Positions 13,139 to 21,580 of a DNA stretch of 23,809 bases are shown piece by piece. Within the stretch, counting starts at the first letter, position 1, and the number at the start of each line of letters is the position of its first letter. The notes under the pieces are model-generated. The model made no database searches and was not told where the DNA came from. It saw nothing but the letters and a program-made list of their open reading frames with translations. The stretch lies in the IMG/VR virus record IMGVR_UViG_3300034051_000039, positions 1-23,809 of that record; one strand, given 5' to 3'. Made by a program: the position numbers and the translations under genes. This DNA is from a virus.

Positions 13139-15717
13139 AGATTCAAACCACCACGGGGTATCTTGATACCTACGGGGACGAGTCAATCTCGCTGGACTAC
13201 AACGTGGCGGACTTGCGTGACCCTGCGGTCATCTTCTCTCCGATCACGCAGAACTTCAACCTGCCAGCAACAGACGCCAACAATGCTTTCTTCAAGCACT
13301 ACTACGACGTTAACATACAGGGAGGGTACAACGCCTACTCCAAGCAGCAAATCACCCTGTTCTCGGACGGGGTTGCTCTTTTAGATGGGTACATCCAACT
13401 GCTGAACGTCACCATCCAAGATGGGATGATTAAGGGGTACGAGGTATTGGTTGCTGGAGAGGTGGGCGGCATTGCCCGCACGTTAGGAGAAAGTGAGTTG
13501 AGCGAGTTGCCTCTTGATGCTTTGAATCACACCTTCAACTGGGACAATATCTACGACTCGTGGGTGACGCCTATCGGAGACGCCATAACGTACGGAATGG
13601 TGGACGCAAAGGGATTCGCCACCGATTCGGTGTTCGCTCCGCAGAACCCATTAAAACCGCTTGCTGAAACCAACTTCTACCCGCATATCAAAGTCAAGTA
13701 TCTCATTGAGCAGATATTTGAATCGGCTGGGTACACAATCAACGCAACGGGCTTCTGGGAATCAGAGTACCTCACGGATTTGTATATGCTCCTTTGGACG
13801 AATGATGCTATCGTTCCCAACGAGGAGGCATTCAATTCTCGCCTGTTCCAAGTAGAGAATGATGCCGCCACAACTATAAATAATGGCAATGCCGCCGCCC
13901 CAACGCCACTTACTTTCCCGACAGAGATATACGACAACGGAGGGAACTTTGCATCCGACACCTACACGGCAAACGCAAGAGGCGCATATCAATTCAATTT
14001 TGAAGGAACTCTTGACGGAAACTACAACCTACGAATCCAACCCCGTATCAATGGGGTAGTTGGGCCGAGTTACTGGGTAACTGCAAACACGGACTTCTCG
14101 GTGGACTTCACCTTGAACTTGGAAGCAAATGATGAAGTTCGGTTGTACGCTGCTCACAACGGCGCATTGGGGGTTACCAATTACAGGGATATAAATAGAT
14201 ACACTTGGACGTGTAACTCTGCCCCTTCTTCCCCCGTTGGATTGACGGTATCAATGACGGACTTGATGCCCAAGATGAAGCAGCGGGACTTCATTGCAGG
14301 GGTGGCAAAGCTGTTCAACCTTGTCATCGTTCCCGATCGGGATACGCCAAACACGCTCAACGTGTACGACTATCAAACTTGGATTGCAACGGGAGCAGTA
14401 AAGGACTGGACGTACAAGGTCGACATTTCGCAACCAATCACCATCCAACCGACCACCGACCTACAAGGTCGCTCAATTAACTTCACCTTCCAAGAGGGCG
14501 GGGCAATCATCGAGCAGGCGTTCAAGAACTCCTTTGGCTACTCCCACGGAACGCTGCAAATTGCAGACACCGCAAACGAGTTCGCACAGGGCGAGTTCAG
14601 CGTAGAGGTTCCCTTTGTGTCTTCCCTGTACAACCGACTGAACAACACCGCCAATCTGGAGATATTGCAGCTCTTTGACCTTGAAGGAAAGGCCATCGAT
14701 AGCCAACCCCGATTGATGTGGTACCACGGGCGGCGTGAGTGCGTTCGGTATTCGGTGATTGACCAGTCCACTACGACCTTTCTGCAACTGTACGAATACC
14801 CAAAATTCGGGGTATACACGGAGGGATATACCAAAGACATCACCCTCACCTTTGGGCAGGCGGTCTTGGACAACCGCATCCCGCCTCCGTACAATTTGTT
14901 CACGGAGTTCTGGGCTACCTATCTAACCGAAATCTACGCATCGGATGCGGTGATGCTTACGGCGCAAGTGGTGCTTGAACCATCGGAGGTATACAACCTC
15001 GACTTGAACACCCAAATCTACCTCGACCAAGAATACTGGCGAATCAACAAGCTGACAGGATACGACCCCGAGAAGCGCACAGGAACGATTGAACTATTCC
15101 GTGCCTCGTTTGCGAACGGCATCATCTGTACCGACCTACCTACAATAATGAACTATGACGGGAGTGTCGGAGGGTTAACTACACAGAGCTGCTGCGAATA
15201 CTACGGCTACCGATGGAACTCTACAAATAGCACTTGTTACTGGCGCACCTCTAAATTGCTATCGTTAAAGGATGACCTTCAAGCGATGCGCCACACGGCA
15301 ACAGTTTCCCTTGAGCCAGAGCAACCGACCAGCACACAACCAAACCAAGTGTTCTTATTCGATGCTGAACTTACGGAGGAAGGCGTAAGCGAGGCGGCAG
15401 CATACGCCCTGCTCGACTACTCACGCAGCCCGTTTGACCTTGTTGAAGGTCAGCGCAAGATGTTCCTGCTATCGGCAGTAATCGAAGAATCAGGAGGTGT
15501 AACTCACACGGACTCGCATTATTATGTAGTGGAGCGTGCGTCAGTTGGTGATATTATTACCGAGATCCGACCAACAACTCACGACCACGATTTTGGAATA
15601 GCTCTGCTTGCGGTTTTTGATGTTACTGATCGAGTGGTGGGAGTACATTGCCTATCCTTAAAAAATGCAAATGGCCCAAGCGTATGGAAAATCCGAATGG
15701 AAGTACAACAGATATGA
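13129..15717 (+). CDS. Large distal tail / tip protein
   Basis: An 862-aa beta-rich protein beginning MALKIQTTTGYLDTYGDESI and SLDYNVADLRDPAVIFSPIT, followed by FNLPATDANNAFFKHYYDVN. This opening (Y-D-D-x-S-I-x-L-D-Y-x-x-x-D-I/L--P, then LPAT--NN-FF-Y-DVN) is typical of distal tail proteins of Bacteroidota phages. A Cys-rich module CCEYYGYRWNSTNSTCYW lies near residues 687-704. The C-terminal 150 residues differ in character and may carry a receptor-binding or fibre-attachment part. The length fits tip proteins with a receptor-binding appendage. It overlaps both neighbours. Confidence 0.72.
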   Translation: MALKIQTTTGYLDTYGDESISLDYNVADLRDPAVIFSPITQNFNLPATDANNAFFKHYYDVNIQGGYNAYSKQQITLFSDGVALLDGYIQLLNVTIQDGMIKGYEVLVAGEVGGIARTLGESELSELPLDALNHTFNWDNIYDSWVTPIGDAITYGMVDAKGFATDSVFAPQNPLKPLAETNFYPHIKVKYLIEQIFESAGYTINATGFWESEYLTDLYMLLWTNDAIVPNEEAFNSRLFQVENDAATTINNGNAAAPTPLTFPTEIYDNGGNFASDTYTANARGAYQFNFEGTLDGNYNLRIQPRINGVVGPSYWVTANTDFSVDFTLNLEANDEVRLYAAHNGALGVTNYRDINRYTWTCNSAPSSPVGLTVSMTDLMPKMKQRDFIAGVAKLFNLVIVPDRDTPNTLNVYDYQTWIATGAVKDWTYKVDISQPITIQPTTDLQGRSINFTFQEGGAIIEQAFKNSFGYSHGTLQIADTANEFAQGEFSVEVPFVSSLYNRLNNTANLEILQLFDLEGKAIDSQPRLMWYHGRRECVRYSVIDQSTTTFLQLYEYPKFGVYTEGYTKDITLTFGQAVLDNRIPPPYNLFTEFWATYLTEIYASDAVMLTAQVVLEPSEVYNLDLNTQIYLDQEYWRINKLTGYDPEKRTGTIELFRASFANGIICTDLPTIMNYDGSVGGLTTQSCCEYYGYRWNSTNSTCYWRTSKLLSLKDDLQAMRHTATVSLEPEQPTSTQPNQVFLFDAELTEEGVSEAAAYALLDYSRSPFDLVEGQRKMFLLSAVIEESGGVTHTDSHYYVVERASVGDIITEIRPTTHDHDFGIALLAVFDVTDRVVGVHCLSLKNANGPSVWKIRMEVQQI

Positions 15718-15875
15718 TTGACCTCGGTTTTATAGTTAACGCCCTCAAGCAACCCAACCTCGGCCTGTCCGAGGAGGTGGAAATCGCAAAAGGAAAGTAT
15801 CACATCATCAGCAGCATCGCCCAAGCAGGGGTACAAATCAAGAGACAATGGCAACGGAGAAGGTTATCAAATTAA
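15714..15875 (+). CDS. Small hypothetical protein between tail tip and tape measure
   Basis: A 53-aa protein from ATG 15714, in ATGA overlap with the tip protein and 28 bases inside the start of the tape measure gene. Sequence: MIDLGFIVNALKQPNLGLSE, then EVEIAKGKYHIISSIAQAGV and a basic end QIKRQWQRRRLSN. A longer reading from 15648 would overlap the previous gene by 70 bases and is less likely. No family recognised; small proteins in this position sometimes help tail assembly. Moderate confidence that it is expressed. Confidence 0.55.
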   Translation: MIDLGFIVNALKQPNLGLSEEVEIAKGKYHIISSIAQAGVQIKRQWQRRRLSN

Positions 15876-17578
15876 AGGTTGAAAATGGTGAAGCCATCCT
15901 TGCCGTTGACGAACTCAACAAGGCGTTAAAGGAGACGAACACCCAAGCGGACAACCTTGACAATACCATCGACGCAGGAACCGAAGCCCTTGACAAGTTC
16001 ACAAAGGGTGGGGTAAGTGCGATGAAGGGTCTCATCAGCGGTGCCAAGACCGCTATTGGTGCGATGACTACCCTCAAGGGTGCGTTAATATCGACAGGTA
16101 TTGGTGCGCTGGTAGTTGCCGTTGGTACCCTTGCTGCCTACTTCACGCAGACCAGCCGAGGCGCAGACCAGTTTGCCGTGATTCTTGGAACGGTAGAGGC
16201 GGCTATCAAGGTGGTAATTGACCGTGCTGTAATGCTCGGAGAATCAATCACCCTTATATTCTCTGGCAAATTTAGTGAAGCAGCAGACAAAGCCAAAAAT
16301 GCTTTCAAGGGAATCGGTGACGAAATCGCCAGAGAAGCAAAGCAAGGTGGTGAACTTGCGAAGGCATTGGATGCGGTAGAAGACCGTGAGCGTGCCTTGA
16401 TTGTCTTGCGTGCCAAAGCGAATAAGGAAATCGCCAAAGCACGGATGATTGCTGATGACGTCAACAAATCCACAAACGAGCGAATCAACGCAGTACAGCG
16501 TGCGTTCAAGTTGGAGAGTGATGTAGCAGCAGCCGAACAAAAGAACGCCCGTGCGTACCTCAAATACTTGGACGATCGCATCAAGATGGGCGAGTCCACG
16601 GACGAGGACTTGAAAGCCCGTTCAGAAGCCCAAGCGAAGGTCTTGGAACTGGAGACGGAATCACTCCGCAGGCAGAAGCGATTGCAGGGTGAAATTATTT
16701 CCTTGCGTAACGAGGAGCGTACCAAGACAGAGGAGTACGACAAGAAGCGAGCGGAAGCCGCACAGAAGGAATTGGGATACCAGCGGTTCTTGGTAGACGG
16801 AGAAAAGGAACTGATTGAACTGGCCAACAAGCGACAAGCGTCACGAGTAAAAGCCCTTGAGGAGTTCCAAGCGGCACTTGACCGCCTACGGGGTGTGGGT
16901 CAGACCGAACGCCAAAGGGAAATTAAGCAAGTCGAGGCAGACGCAAAGGCGGCTCTTGACGCATTGATAGCGTCTGGGAATGCCAGTATCTACGAGGCAG
17001 AAAGAATTGAGGCAGAGAAGCGCAAAGCCGAGCGCAAGGTCAACGAGAAGTACGATTCGTTAGACCGCCAACGGCAGATGGAGAACAACGCCAAGAAGCT
17101 GGAGTTAGCAGGGCAGGCGTTTGGTGCTTTGGCACAGTTGGCGGAATCGTTCTCCAAAGGGGACGAGAAGAACGCACGGAGAGCATTCGGAATCACCAAA
17201 GCCCTGCGTATTGGTGAGGCGGTAGCAAACACCGCAGCAGCCATTATGACGCAACTGGCAGTACCACAGGACGCATTGACTGGTGCTAACTTCGTGAAGG
17301 CGGGAATCGTTGCCGTAACAGGCGCAGCGCAAATCGCAACCATTGCCCGCTCTAAATTTGAGCCAAGTGGTGCAGCAGCAGAAACTCCGAGAATGGGGGC
17401 CGCACCTCCAGCGGGCGGCGGAGGGTTTACCCCGAACATCTCATTCACGGGAATCGGACAGAATCCGCTCTCTGGTATCTTTGACCGCCCGATGCAGGCG
17501 TATGTAGTCAATCAACAAATGAATAACAATAATATGCTGGAGCGCAGAATCCGTACCAGCGCAAATTTCGGAGGATGA
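15848..17578 (+). CDS. Tail tape measure protein
   Basis: A 576-aa protein whose length sets the tail length. Residues 60-98 are hydrophobic (MKGLISGAKTAIGAMTTLKG, then GIGALVVAVGTLAAYF), as usual for tape measure proteins. Long charged coiled-coil stretches follow (EAADKAKNAFKGIGDEIARE, LELETESLRRQKRLQGEIIS, then AERKVNEKYDSLDRQRQMEN). The end is Gly-rich (RMGAAPPAGGGGFTPNISFT). At 576 aa it is short, suggesting a short flexible-tailed (siphovirus-type) virion. It starts after the small upstream gene and ends in an ATGA overlap with the protease. No lytic transglycosylase or peptidase domain is visible. Confidence 0.86.
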   Translation: MATEKVIKLKVENGEAILAVDELNKALKETNTQADNLDNTIDAGTEALDKFTKGGVSAMKGLISGAKTAIGAMTTLKGALISTGIGALVVAVGTLAAYFTQTSRGADQFAVILGTVEAAIKVVIDRAVMLGESITLIFSGKFSEAADKAKNAFKGIGDEIAREAKQGGELAKALDAVEDRERALIVLRAKANKEIAKARMIADDVNKSTNERINAVQRAFKLESDVAAAEQKNARAYLKYLDDRIKMGESTDEDLKARSEAQAKVLELETESLRRQKRLQGEIISLRNEERTKTEEYDKKRAEAAQKELGYQRFLVDGEKELIELANKRQASRVKALEEFQAALDRLRGVGQTERQREIKQVEADAKAALDALIASGNASIYEAERIEAEKRKAERKVNEKYDSLDRQRQMENNAKKLELAGQAFGALAQLAESFSKGDEKNARRAFGITKALRIGEAVANTAAAIMTQLAVPQDALTGANFVKAGIVAVTGAAQIATIARSKFEPSGAAAETPRMGAAPPAGGGGFTPNISFTGIGQNPLSGIFDRPMQAYVVNQQMNNNNMLERRIRTSANFGG

Positions 17579-18531
17579 AGTATTACGAATTGGTGCTTGA
17601 AAATGAGCAGTTTATGGGGGTGAATGCTATCTCGGTAGTGGAGAACCCCGCAATCGAGGAGGAGTTTGTAGCCCTCTCCGCACAACAGGTGTCCTTCGCT
17701 ATCCAAAACGAGGAGAAGCGTATCATCATCGGGCCAGTCCTAATCCCGAACAAGCCCATCTACCGCAGGGACGACAAGACAGGCGAGGAGTATTACGTCT
17801 TCTTTACGGACAAAACCATCCGCCAAAGTGCGGAGTTGTTCCTCAAAAAGGGTCTCCAAGCGTCTACCACCACGGAGCATTCGCAACAGGTGAACGGGGT
17901 CACGACCATCGAGCAATGGATTATTGAGGACGAGGTACACGACAAGTCACGCAAGTACGGAATGAACTACCCAATCGGTACTTGGATGCAGACCCGCAAG
18001 GTCGACAACGACCAAGTGTGGGAGGACGTAAAATCTGGCAAGTACAAGGGCTATTCCATCGAGGGATGGTTCGCACACAAGCCATCGTTGGAAGTGGCGA
18101 TGAGTTCAATGCAGGAGATTGAGGAGCAAGAGGCAGAACACCTCGTTGAACTGTACGTTCTGGGAGCCGTCAAGGGAATCCTAAAAAAAGACAAGCGAGT
18201 AAAGGCAGGCCAACGGGTAGTTATGGAATCATATTCTGACTACCCCGAGGCCGTGCGCAATAACGCAAAGCGAGGCATTGAGTTGAACGAGAAAGGCGGT
18301 AACAAGTGCGCCACGCCAGTTGGCAAGATACGAGCGCAGCAACTCGCAGACGGAAAGCCCGTATCGTTTGACACCGTGAAGCGGATGTTCTCCTACCTAT
18401 CAAGAGCCGAGGAGTATTACGACGAAACCGACTCTACCGCTTGCGGCACTATCTCCTACCTCCTTTGGGGTGGACTGGCTGCGAAGCGTTGGGCAGAATC
18501 TAAAATAAAGGAAAATGAAAAACAATCCTAA
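17575..18531 (+). CDS. XkdF-like prohead protease with C-terminal extra domain
   Basis: A 318-aa protein. Residues about 50-175 match the XkdF family of putative prohead proteases: GPVLIPNKPIYRRDDKTGEE, YYVFFTDKTIRQSAELFLKK, STTTEHSQQVNGVTTIEQWI and KYKGYSIEGWF. The H in TTTEH and S in GYSIEG may be the catalytic pair, by analogy with phage HK97-type serine proteases. The C-terminal third (YPEAVRNNAKRGIELNEKGG, then CATPVGKIRAQQLADGKPVS and GTISYLLWGGLAAKRW) is a separate conserved module, usually fused to or near phage head proteins. It would process scaffold and capsid. Overlaps the tape measure and the next gene. Confidence 0.85.
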   Translation: MKYYELVLENEQFMGVNAISVVENPAIEEEFVALSAQQVSFAIQNEEKRIIIGPVLIPNKPIYRRDDKTGEEYYVFFTDKTIRQSAELFLKKGLQASTTTEHSQQVNGVTTIEQWIIEDEVHDKSRKYGMNYPIGTWMQTRKVDNDQVWEDVKSGKYKGYSIEGWFAHKPSLEVAMSSMQEIEEQEAEHLVELYVLGAVKGILKKDKRVKAGQRVVMESYSDYPEAVRNNAKRGIELNEKGGNKCATPVGKIRAQQLADGKPVSFDTVKRMFSYLSRAEEYYDETDSTACGTISYLLWGGLAAKRWAESKIKENEKQS

Positions 18532-18667
18532 ACCACCCGTACCCCCCAACTCACGGCGTGGATGCCTCTGCAAAGACGGCACCTACTCCCGAAAATGCTG
18601 CGACCCGAATGATATGTGGGCGCAAGGAATCGGATTTATCGGAGGCAAAAATACCCAAAACCCCTAA
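18515..18667 (+). CDS. Small Cys-rich phage protein (RRGCLC family)
   Basis: A 50-aa protein from ATG 18515, overlapping the protease by 17 bases. It reads PPVPPNSRRGCLCKDGTYSR then KCCDPNDMWAQGIGFIGGK. The order RRGCLC-x-DG-x-Y-S-x-x-CC then QGIG is a conserved small-protein pattern I recall from Bacteroidota phages, always near capsid genes. Four cysteines (17, 19, 28, 29) could bind a metal or form disulfides. Function unknown; presumably a head accessory. Confidence 0.7.
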   Translation: MKNNPKPPVPPNSRRGCLCKDGTYSRKCCDPNDMWAQGIGFIGGKNTQNP

Positions 18668-18684
18668 TCTCTAATTATTATACT

Positions 18685-19236
18685 ATGAACTTGAACGACA
18701 TTTTCAAGAAAATTGAGTTCGCTCTGCAACCCGAAGCGGTTGCCCTTGCGAGCGCAAAGTTGGCTGATGGTACTATGGTGGAAGCCGAGGTACTTGAGGC
18801 AGGTCAAAACATCTTCCTTATCGGAAGCGAAGGCGAGAAGGTGGCTGTACCCGTTGGTGAATACCAAATGGAGGACGGTCGCATCTTGGTCGTGACGGAA
18901 GAAGGCGTGATTGCCGAAATCAAAGAGAAGGCAGAGGAAGCAGAGCAGGAAGTGACCATCGAGGTCGAGGCAGCTGCTGAACCTACCCTCCCAGAGATGA
19001 TGGCGATGATTCAATCCCTCAAAGAGGAGGTTGAAATGATGAAGGCAGAAATGGGCAACAAAGAAGAAATGTCCGTGGAAGTCGAGAAAGAGGAGGAAGT
19101 GAAAGAGGTGGTAATGGCCGCAGAGAAGCCCATCGTGGCTGCCCCTGTCGAGGTTAAACCCGAACTGAAATTCCAAATCGGTGCGAAGCGTACTGCGACA
19201 ACCGCAGACCGAGTATTCAACAAATTATTTAACTAA
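18685..19236 (+). CDS. Scaffold/capsid assembly-like protein
   Basis: A 183-aa protein from ATG 18685 after a short AT-rich gap; a reading from 18616 would run through the stop region of the previous gene. The first half is beta-rich with LADGTMVEAEVLEAGQNIFL, PVGEYQMEDGRILVVTEEGV and IAEIKEK. The second half is a long glutamate-rich helix (EAEQEVTIEVEAAAEPTLPE, then MMAMIQSLKEEVEMMKAEMG). The end is basic (FQIGAKRTATTADRVFNKLF). Placement directly before the major capsid gene and the helical middle suit a scaffolding protein cleaved by the protease. Role inferred. Confidence 0.75.
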   Translation: MNLNDIFKKIEFALQPEAVALASAKLADGTMVEAEVLEAGQNIFLIGSEGEKVAVPVGEYQMEDGRILVVTEEGVIAEIKEKAEEAEQEVTIEVEAAAEPTLPEMMAMIQSLKEEVEMMKAEMGNKEEMSVEVEKEEEVKEVVMAAEKPIVAAPVEVKPELKFQIGAKRTATTADRVFNKLFN

Positions 19237-19252
19237 CCCCCCCACATAGATA

Positions 19253-20185
19253 ATGGCAACGACCACTTCTATCACGACCACTTACGCTGGTCAGTTTGCA
19301 GGCCAGTACATCTCTGCTGCCCTGTTGAGCGGTGACACCATCGCAAAAGGCGGCTTGACTGTCAAGCCAAACATCAAATTCAAAGAAGTAATCAAGCGTG
19401 TAGAGCTGGATGGTATCGTAAAAGACCAGACCTGCGACTTCACCGACACTTCCACTTTGACCTTGACCGAGCGCATCTTGCAGCCCGAGTTCTTGCAGGT
19501 TAACTTGGAGTTGTGCAAGAGCGACTTCGAGAGCGATTGGGAAGCCATCCAAATGGGCTACTCCGCTTTTGACGTTCTGCCCAAGAACTTCGTTGACTAC
19601 TTCATCGCCTACAACTCTGCTAAAGTAGCCGAGTGGATCGAGCAGAAAATCTGGACTGGTGCTACTGCCAACGCAGGTGAGTTCAACGGCTTCCAAGCGT
19701 TGCTTGCTGCTGACTCTACTGTCATTGACGTAACTGCTGCAACTGCTGGCGTATCTTCTTCCAACGTCATCGCTGAATTGGGCAAGGTTGTAGACGCTAT
19801 CCCTACCGCATTGTTCGGTAAGGAAGACCTGCACATCTACATCCCGACCAACGTGATGAAGGCATACGTCCGTGCATTGGGCGGATTCGGTGCTTCTGGC
19901 TTGGGTGCTGCGGGTGTGGACTCAAAAGGTTCTACGTGGTTCAACAACCAAGAGCTGATGTTCGAAGGTATCAAGTTGTTCCACGCTCCTGGTCTTGGTT
20001 CAAACAAAATGGTTGCAGGTCAGAAGTCAAACTTGTACTTCGGCTGCGGGCTTTTGAGCGATACCAACGAAGTCAAGGTGCTGGATATGAGCGACTTGGA
20101 TGGCAGCAAGAACGTACGTTTCATTATGCGTATGACTGCTGGTGTTCAGTTTGGAGTAGGTGCCGACTTGGTATACTACGCCTAA
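19253..20185 (+). CDS. Major capsid protein
   Basis: A 310-aa protein with a HK97-like capsid-fold order. It opens MATTTSITTTYAGQFAGQYI, then VKPNIKFKEVIKRVELDGIV and QPEFLQVNLELCKSDFESDW, FVDYFIAYNSAKVAEWIEQK (long spine-like helix) and a C-terminal MRMTAGVQFGVGADLVYYA. It lies after protease and scaffold genes, as expected, and before the HNH gene and the major tail protein. Codon use is biased toward GCT, GGT and CGT compared with neighbours, which fits very high expression. No signal peptide. It starts after a C7 run, without an obvious Shine-Dalgarno. Confidence 0.87.
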   Translation: MATTTSITTTYAGQFAGQYISAALLSGDTIAKGGLTVKPNIKFKEVIKRVELDGIVKDQTCDFTDTSTLTLTERILQPEFLQVNLELCKSDFESDWEAIQMGYSAFDVLPKNFVDYFIAYNSAKVAEWIEQKIWTGATANAGEFNGFQALLAADSTVIDVTAATAGVSSSNVIAELGKVVDAIPTALFGKEDLHIYIPTNVMKAYVRALGGFGASGLGAAGVDSKGSTWFNNQELMFEGIKLFHAPGLGSNKMVAGQKSNLYFGCGLLSDTNEVKVLDMSDLDGSKNVRFIMRMTAGVQFGVGADLVYYA

Positions 20186-20195
20186 TCGCTGAAGG

Positions 20196-20534
20196 ATGAC
20201 GCAGGGGGAGGGCTTGGGTAAAACACCCTCGTCCTCCCTTTTGTGTTTGAACTGTTCAAAGCAGTTGACGGGTCAGCAGGCGAAATTCTGCTGCGAGAAG
20301 TGCAAGCAATCGTGGAGGTATAAAACAAAAGGAGCAGTACGACCAAAAGATGTCTATCGAAAGCACAAGAAAGCGACTTGCGAAATGTGTGGATTTATTC
20401 CTGTCCACCCTTGCCAGCTTGATGTCGACCATATAGACGGCAACCGCCACAACCACGAATTGAGCAACCTGCAAACACTATGCGCTAATTGTCACCGATT
20501 AAAAACTCACATTTCTAACGATTACAAAAAATAA
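20196..20534 (+). CDS. Free-standing HNH endonuclease (homing type)
   Basis: A 112-aa protein with an N-terminal zinc ribbon (C17-x2-C20 in LLCLNCSKQL; C32/C33 and C36 in KFCCEKCKQSW) and an HNH core. The core has C62-x2-C65 (TCEMCGF), DVDHIDGN with D78/H79, LSNLQTLC with N91, and C96-x2-C99-H100 (CANCH). It is complete. Its insertion between major capsid and major tail genes, with its own AAGGATG start, is typical of homing endonucleases that invade conserved phage genes and spread by cutting related phages. It does not interrupt a gene. Nuclease call firm; mobility inferred. Confidence 0.88.
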   Translation: MTQGEGLGKTPSSSLLCLNCSKQLTGQQAKFCCEKCKQSWRYKTKGAVRPKDVYRKHKKATCEMCGFIPVHPCQLDVDHIDGNRHNHELSNLQTLCANCHRLKTHISNDYKK

Positions 20535-20540
20535 AATAAA

Positions 20541-21095
20541 ATGGCTTGTTCATTAACACTTGGGCGCATCGAGCCCTGCAAAGACCAAGTTGGAGGACTG
20601 AATGCGGTCTACTTCATCAACTCCATTGACTTGGCACAAATCTCCTACGACACCGCTGACACGGATGTCATTGACCAACTGGCCACTACTGCCACGAGTG
20701 CCTACAAGTACGACTTGAAAGGAACTTCAAACTTTGAGCAGGCCATCACTTCCAGCCGTGACAACGGCACGACCTTCTTCGAGCAGGTGTTGAACATCGT
20801 TCTCAAGAAGCAAGATGCCGATACCCACAAAGAGGTAAAGTTGCTCGCTTGGGCGAAGCCCGTAGTGATTGTCGAGGACAACAACGGCAACGCTTGGGTG
20901 ATGGGCTTGGAACACGGTTCAGAAGTAACGGGTGGTTCTATCGTAACTGGTTCTGCAATGGGAGACCTTACGGGCTACAACTTGACCTTGACGGGTCAAG
21001 AGCGTGTGCCTGCAAACTTCCTGCTCGGAGCGGTGGCGAATAACCCGTTCGCTGGATTGTCTGGTACCAAACCAACAATCGTACTTGGGTCGTAA
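20541..21095 (+). CDS. Major tail (tube) protein
   Basis: A 184-aa protein from ATG 20541, seven bases after the HNH stop, with an A-rich leader (AAAAAATAAAATAAA). It begins MACSLTLGRIEPCKDQVGGL, then AVYFINSIDLAQISYDTADT, YDLKGTSNFEQAITSSRDNG and AWVMGLEHGSEVTGGSIVTG, with LTLTGQERVPANFLLGAV near the end. This fits the tail tube proteins of Bacteroidota siphovirus-like phages. It sits directly behind the capsid module and before a strong terminator. Tube role inferred from pattern and place. Confidence 0.8.
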   Translation: MACSLTLGRIEPCKDQVGGLNAVYFINSIDLAQISYDTADTDVIDQLATTATSAYKYDLKGTSNFEQAITSSRDNGTTFFEQVLNIVLKKQDADTHKEVKLLAWAKPVVIVEDNNGNAWVMGLEHGSEVTGGSIVTGSAMGDLTGYNLTLTGQERVPANFLLGAVANNPFAGLSGTKPTIVLGS

Positions 21096-21112
21096 TTAGA
21101 CCAACGGGACGT

Positions 21113-21141
21113 GAGAGGGGGCTTCGGCCCCCTTTCTTTTT
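21113..21141 (+). terminator. Rho-independent terminator
   Basis: A 10-bp stem, GAGAGGGGGC pairing with GCCCCCTTTC (one G-T pair), closes a TTCG tetraloop and is followed by TTTTT. It lies 18 bases after the major tail protein stop, so it ends the head-tail transcription unit. The stem and tail are visible directly; strength is inferred. Confidence 0.88.
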
Positions 21142-21160
21142 CACATAAGTCCCACTCTTG

Positions 21161-21175
21161 GGTTATATAGGTATG
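21161..21175 (+). promoter_or_regulatory. Leader motif GGTTATATAGGTATG
   Basis: The 15 bases ending in ATG 21173 fit GGTTWTATANNTATG, as at 10858 and 23577. They stand 19 bases after the terminator's T-tract, so a new promoter must lie in or near 21142-21172. The TTATATA could act as its core. Confidence 0.55.
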
Positions 21176-21580
21176 ACTTTCGTATCATATAAAGCCCAGA
21201 ACACTATCACTCTGCCCGTGCGTGACTGGCAGGTGGGGGTTGATACCCTCGCAGGGTACAATACAACGTGGCGAGTTCAGATGGTTTTGTACTCCAAAGA
21301 CGGACGCACGGACACTATCTACAACGTGACCTCCCCTACCTTTGACGCAGACACTCGTGAGTTCACGTTCACTTACAATACCACCCCACTTGATGCCGAG
21401 GTAGTGTATATGATTCGCCTCACGGAACAGACATTCAACGTGGCTTGGACAAATACCAAGATACTCGCATTCGATCGTTTGCTGATGCTTCCGAGTGGTC
21501 AAACAACAAGCACCTATCAACCCGTCCTCCCGACAGTAGAGGAGACAATGAACAATCAGTTCAAGATTTATGGAGAATAA
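21173..21580 (+). CDS. Small phage structural protein, 135 aa
   Basis: From ATG 21173, right behind the GGTTATATA leader. An in-frame alternative start at 21158 lies inside the leader and is less likely. It is beta-rich and looks Ig-like: SYKAQNTITLPVRDWQVGVD, then TWRVQMVLYSKDGRTDTIYN, FDADTREFTFTYNTTPLDAE and VVYMIRLTEQ. The C-terminus reads LPTVEETMNNQFKIYGE. It overlaps the portal by 11 bases in a different frame. A head or tail accessory protein is likely from its context; no family is recognised. Confidence 0.65.
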   Translation: MTFVSYKAQNTITLPVRDWQVGVDTLAGYNTTWRVQMVLYSKDGRTDTIYNVTSPTFDADTREFTFTYNTTPLDAEVVYMIRLTEQTFNVAWTNTKILAFDRLLMLPSGQTTSTYQPVLPTVEETMNNQFKIYGE

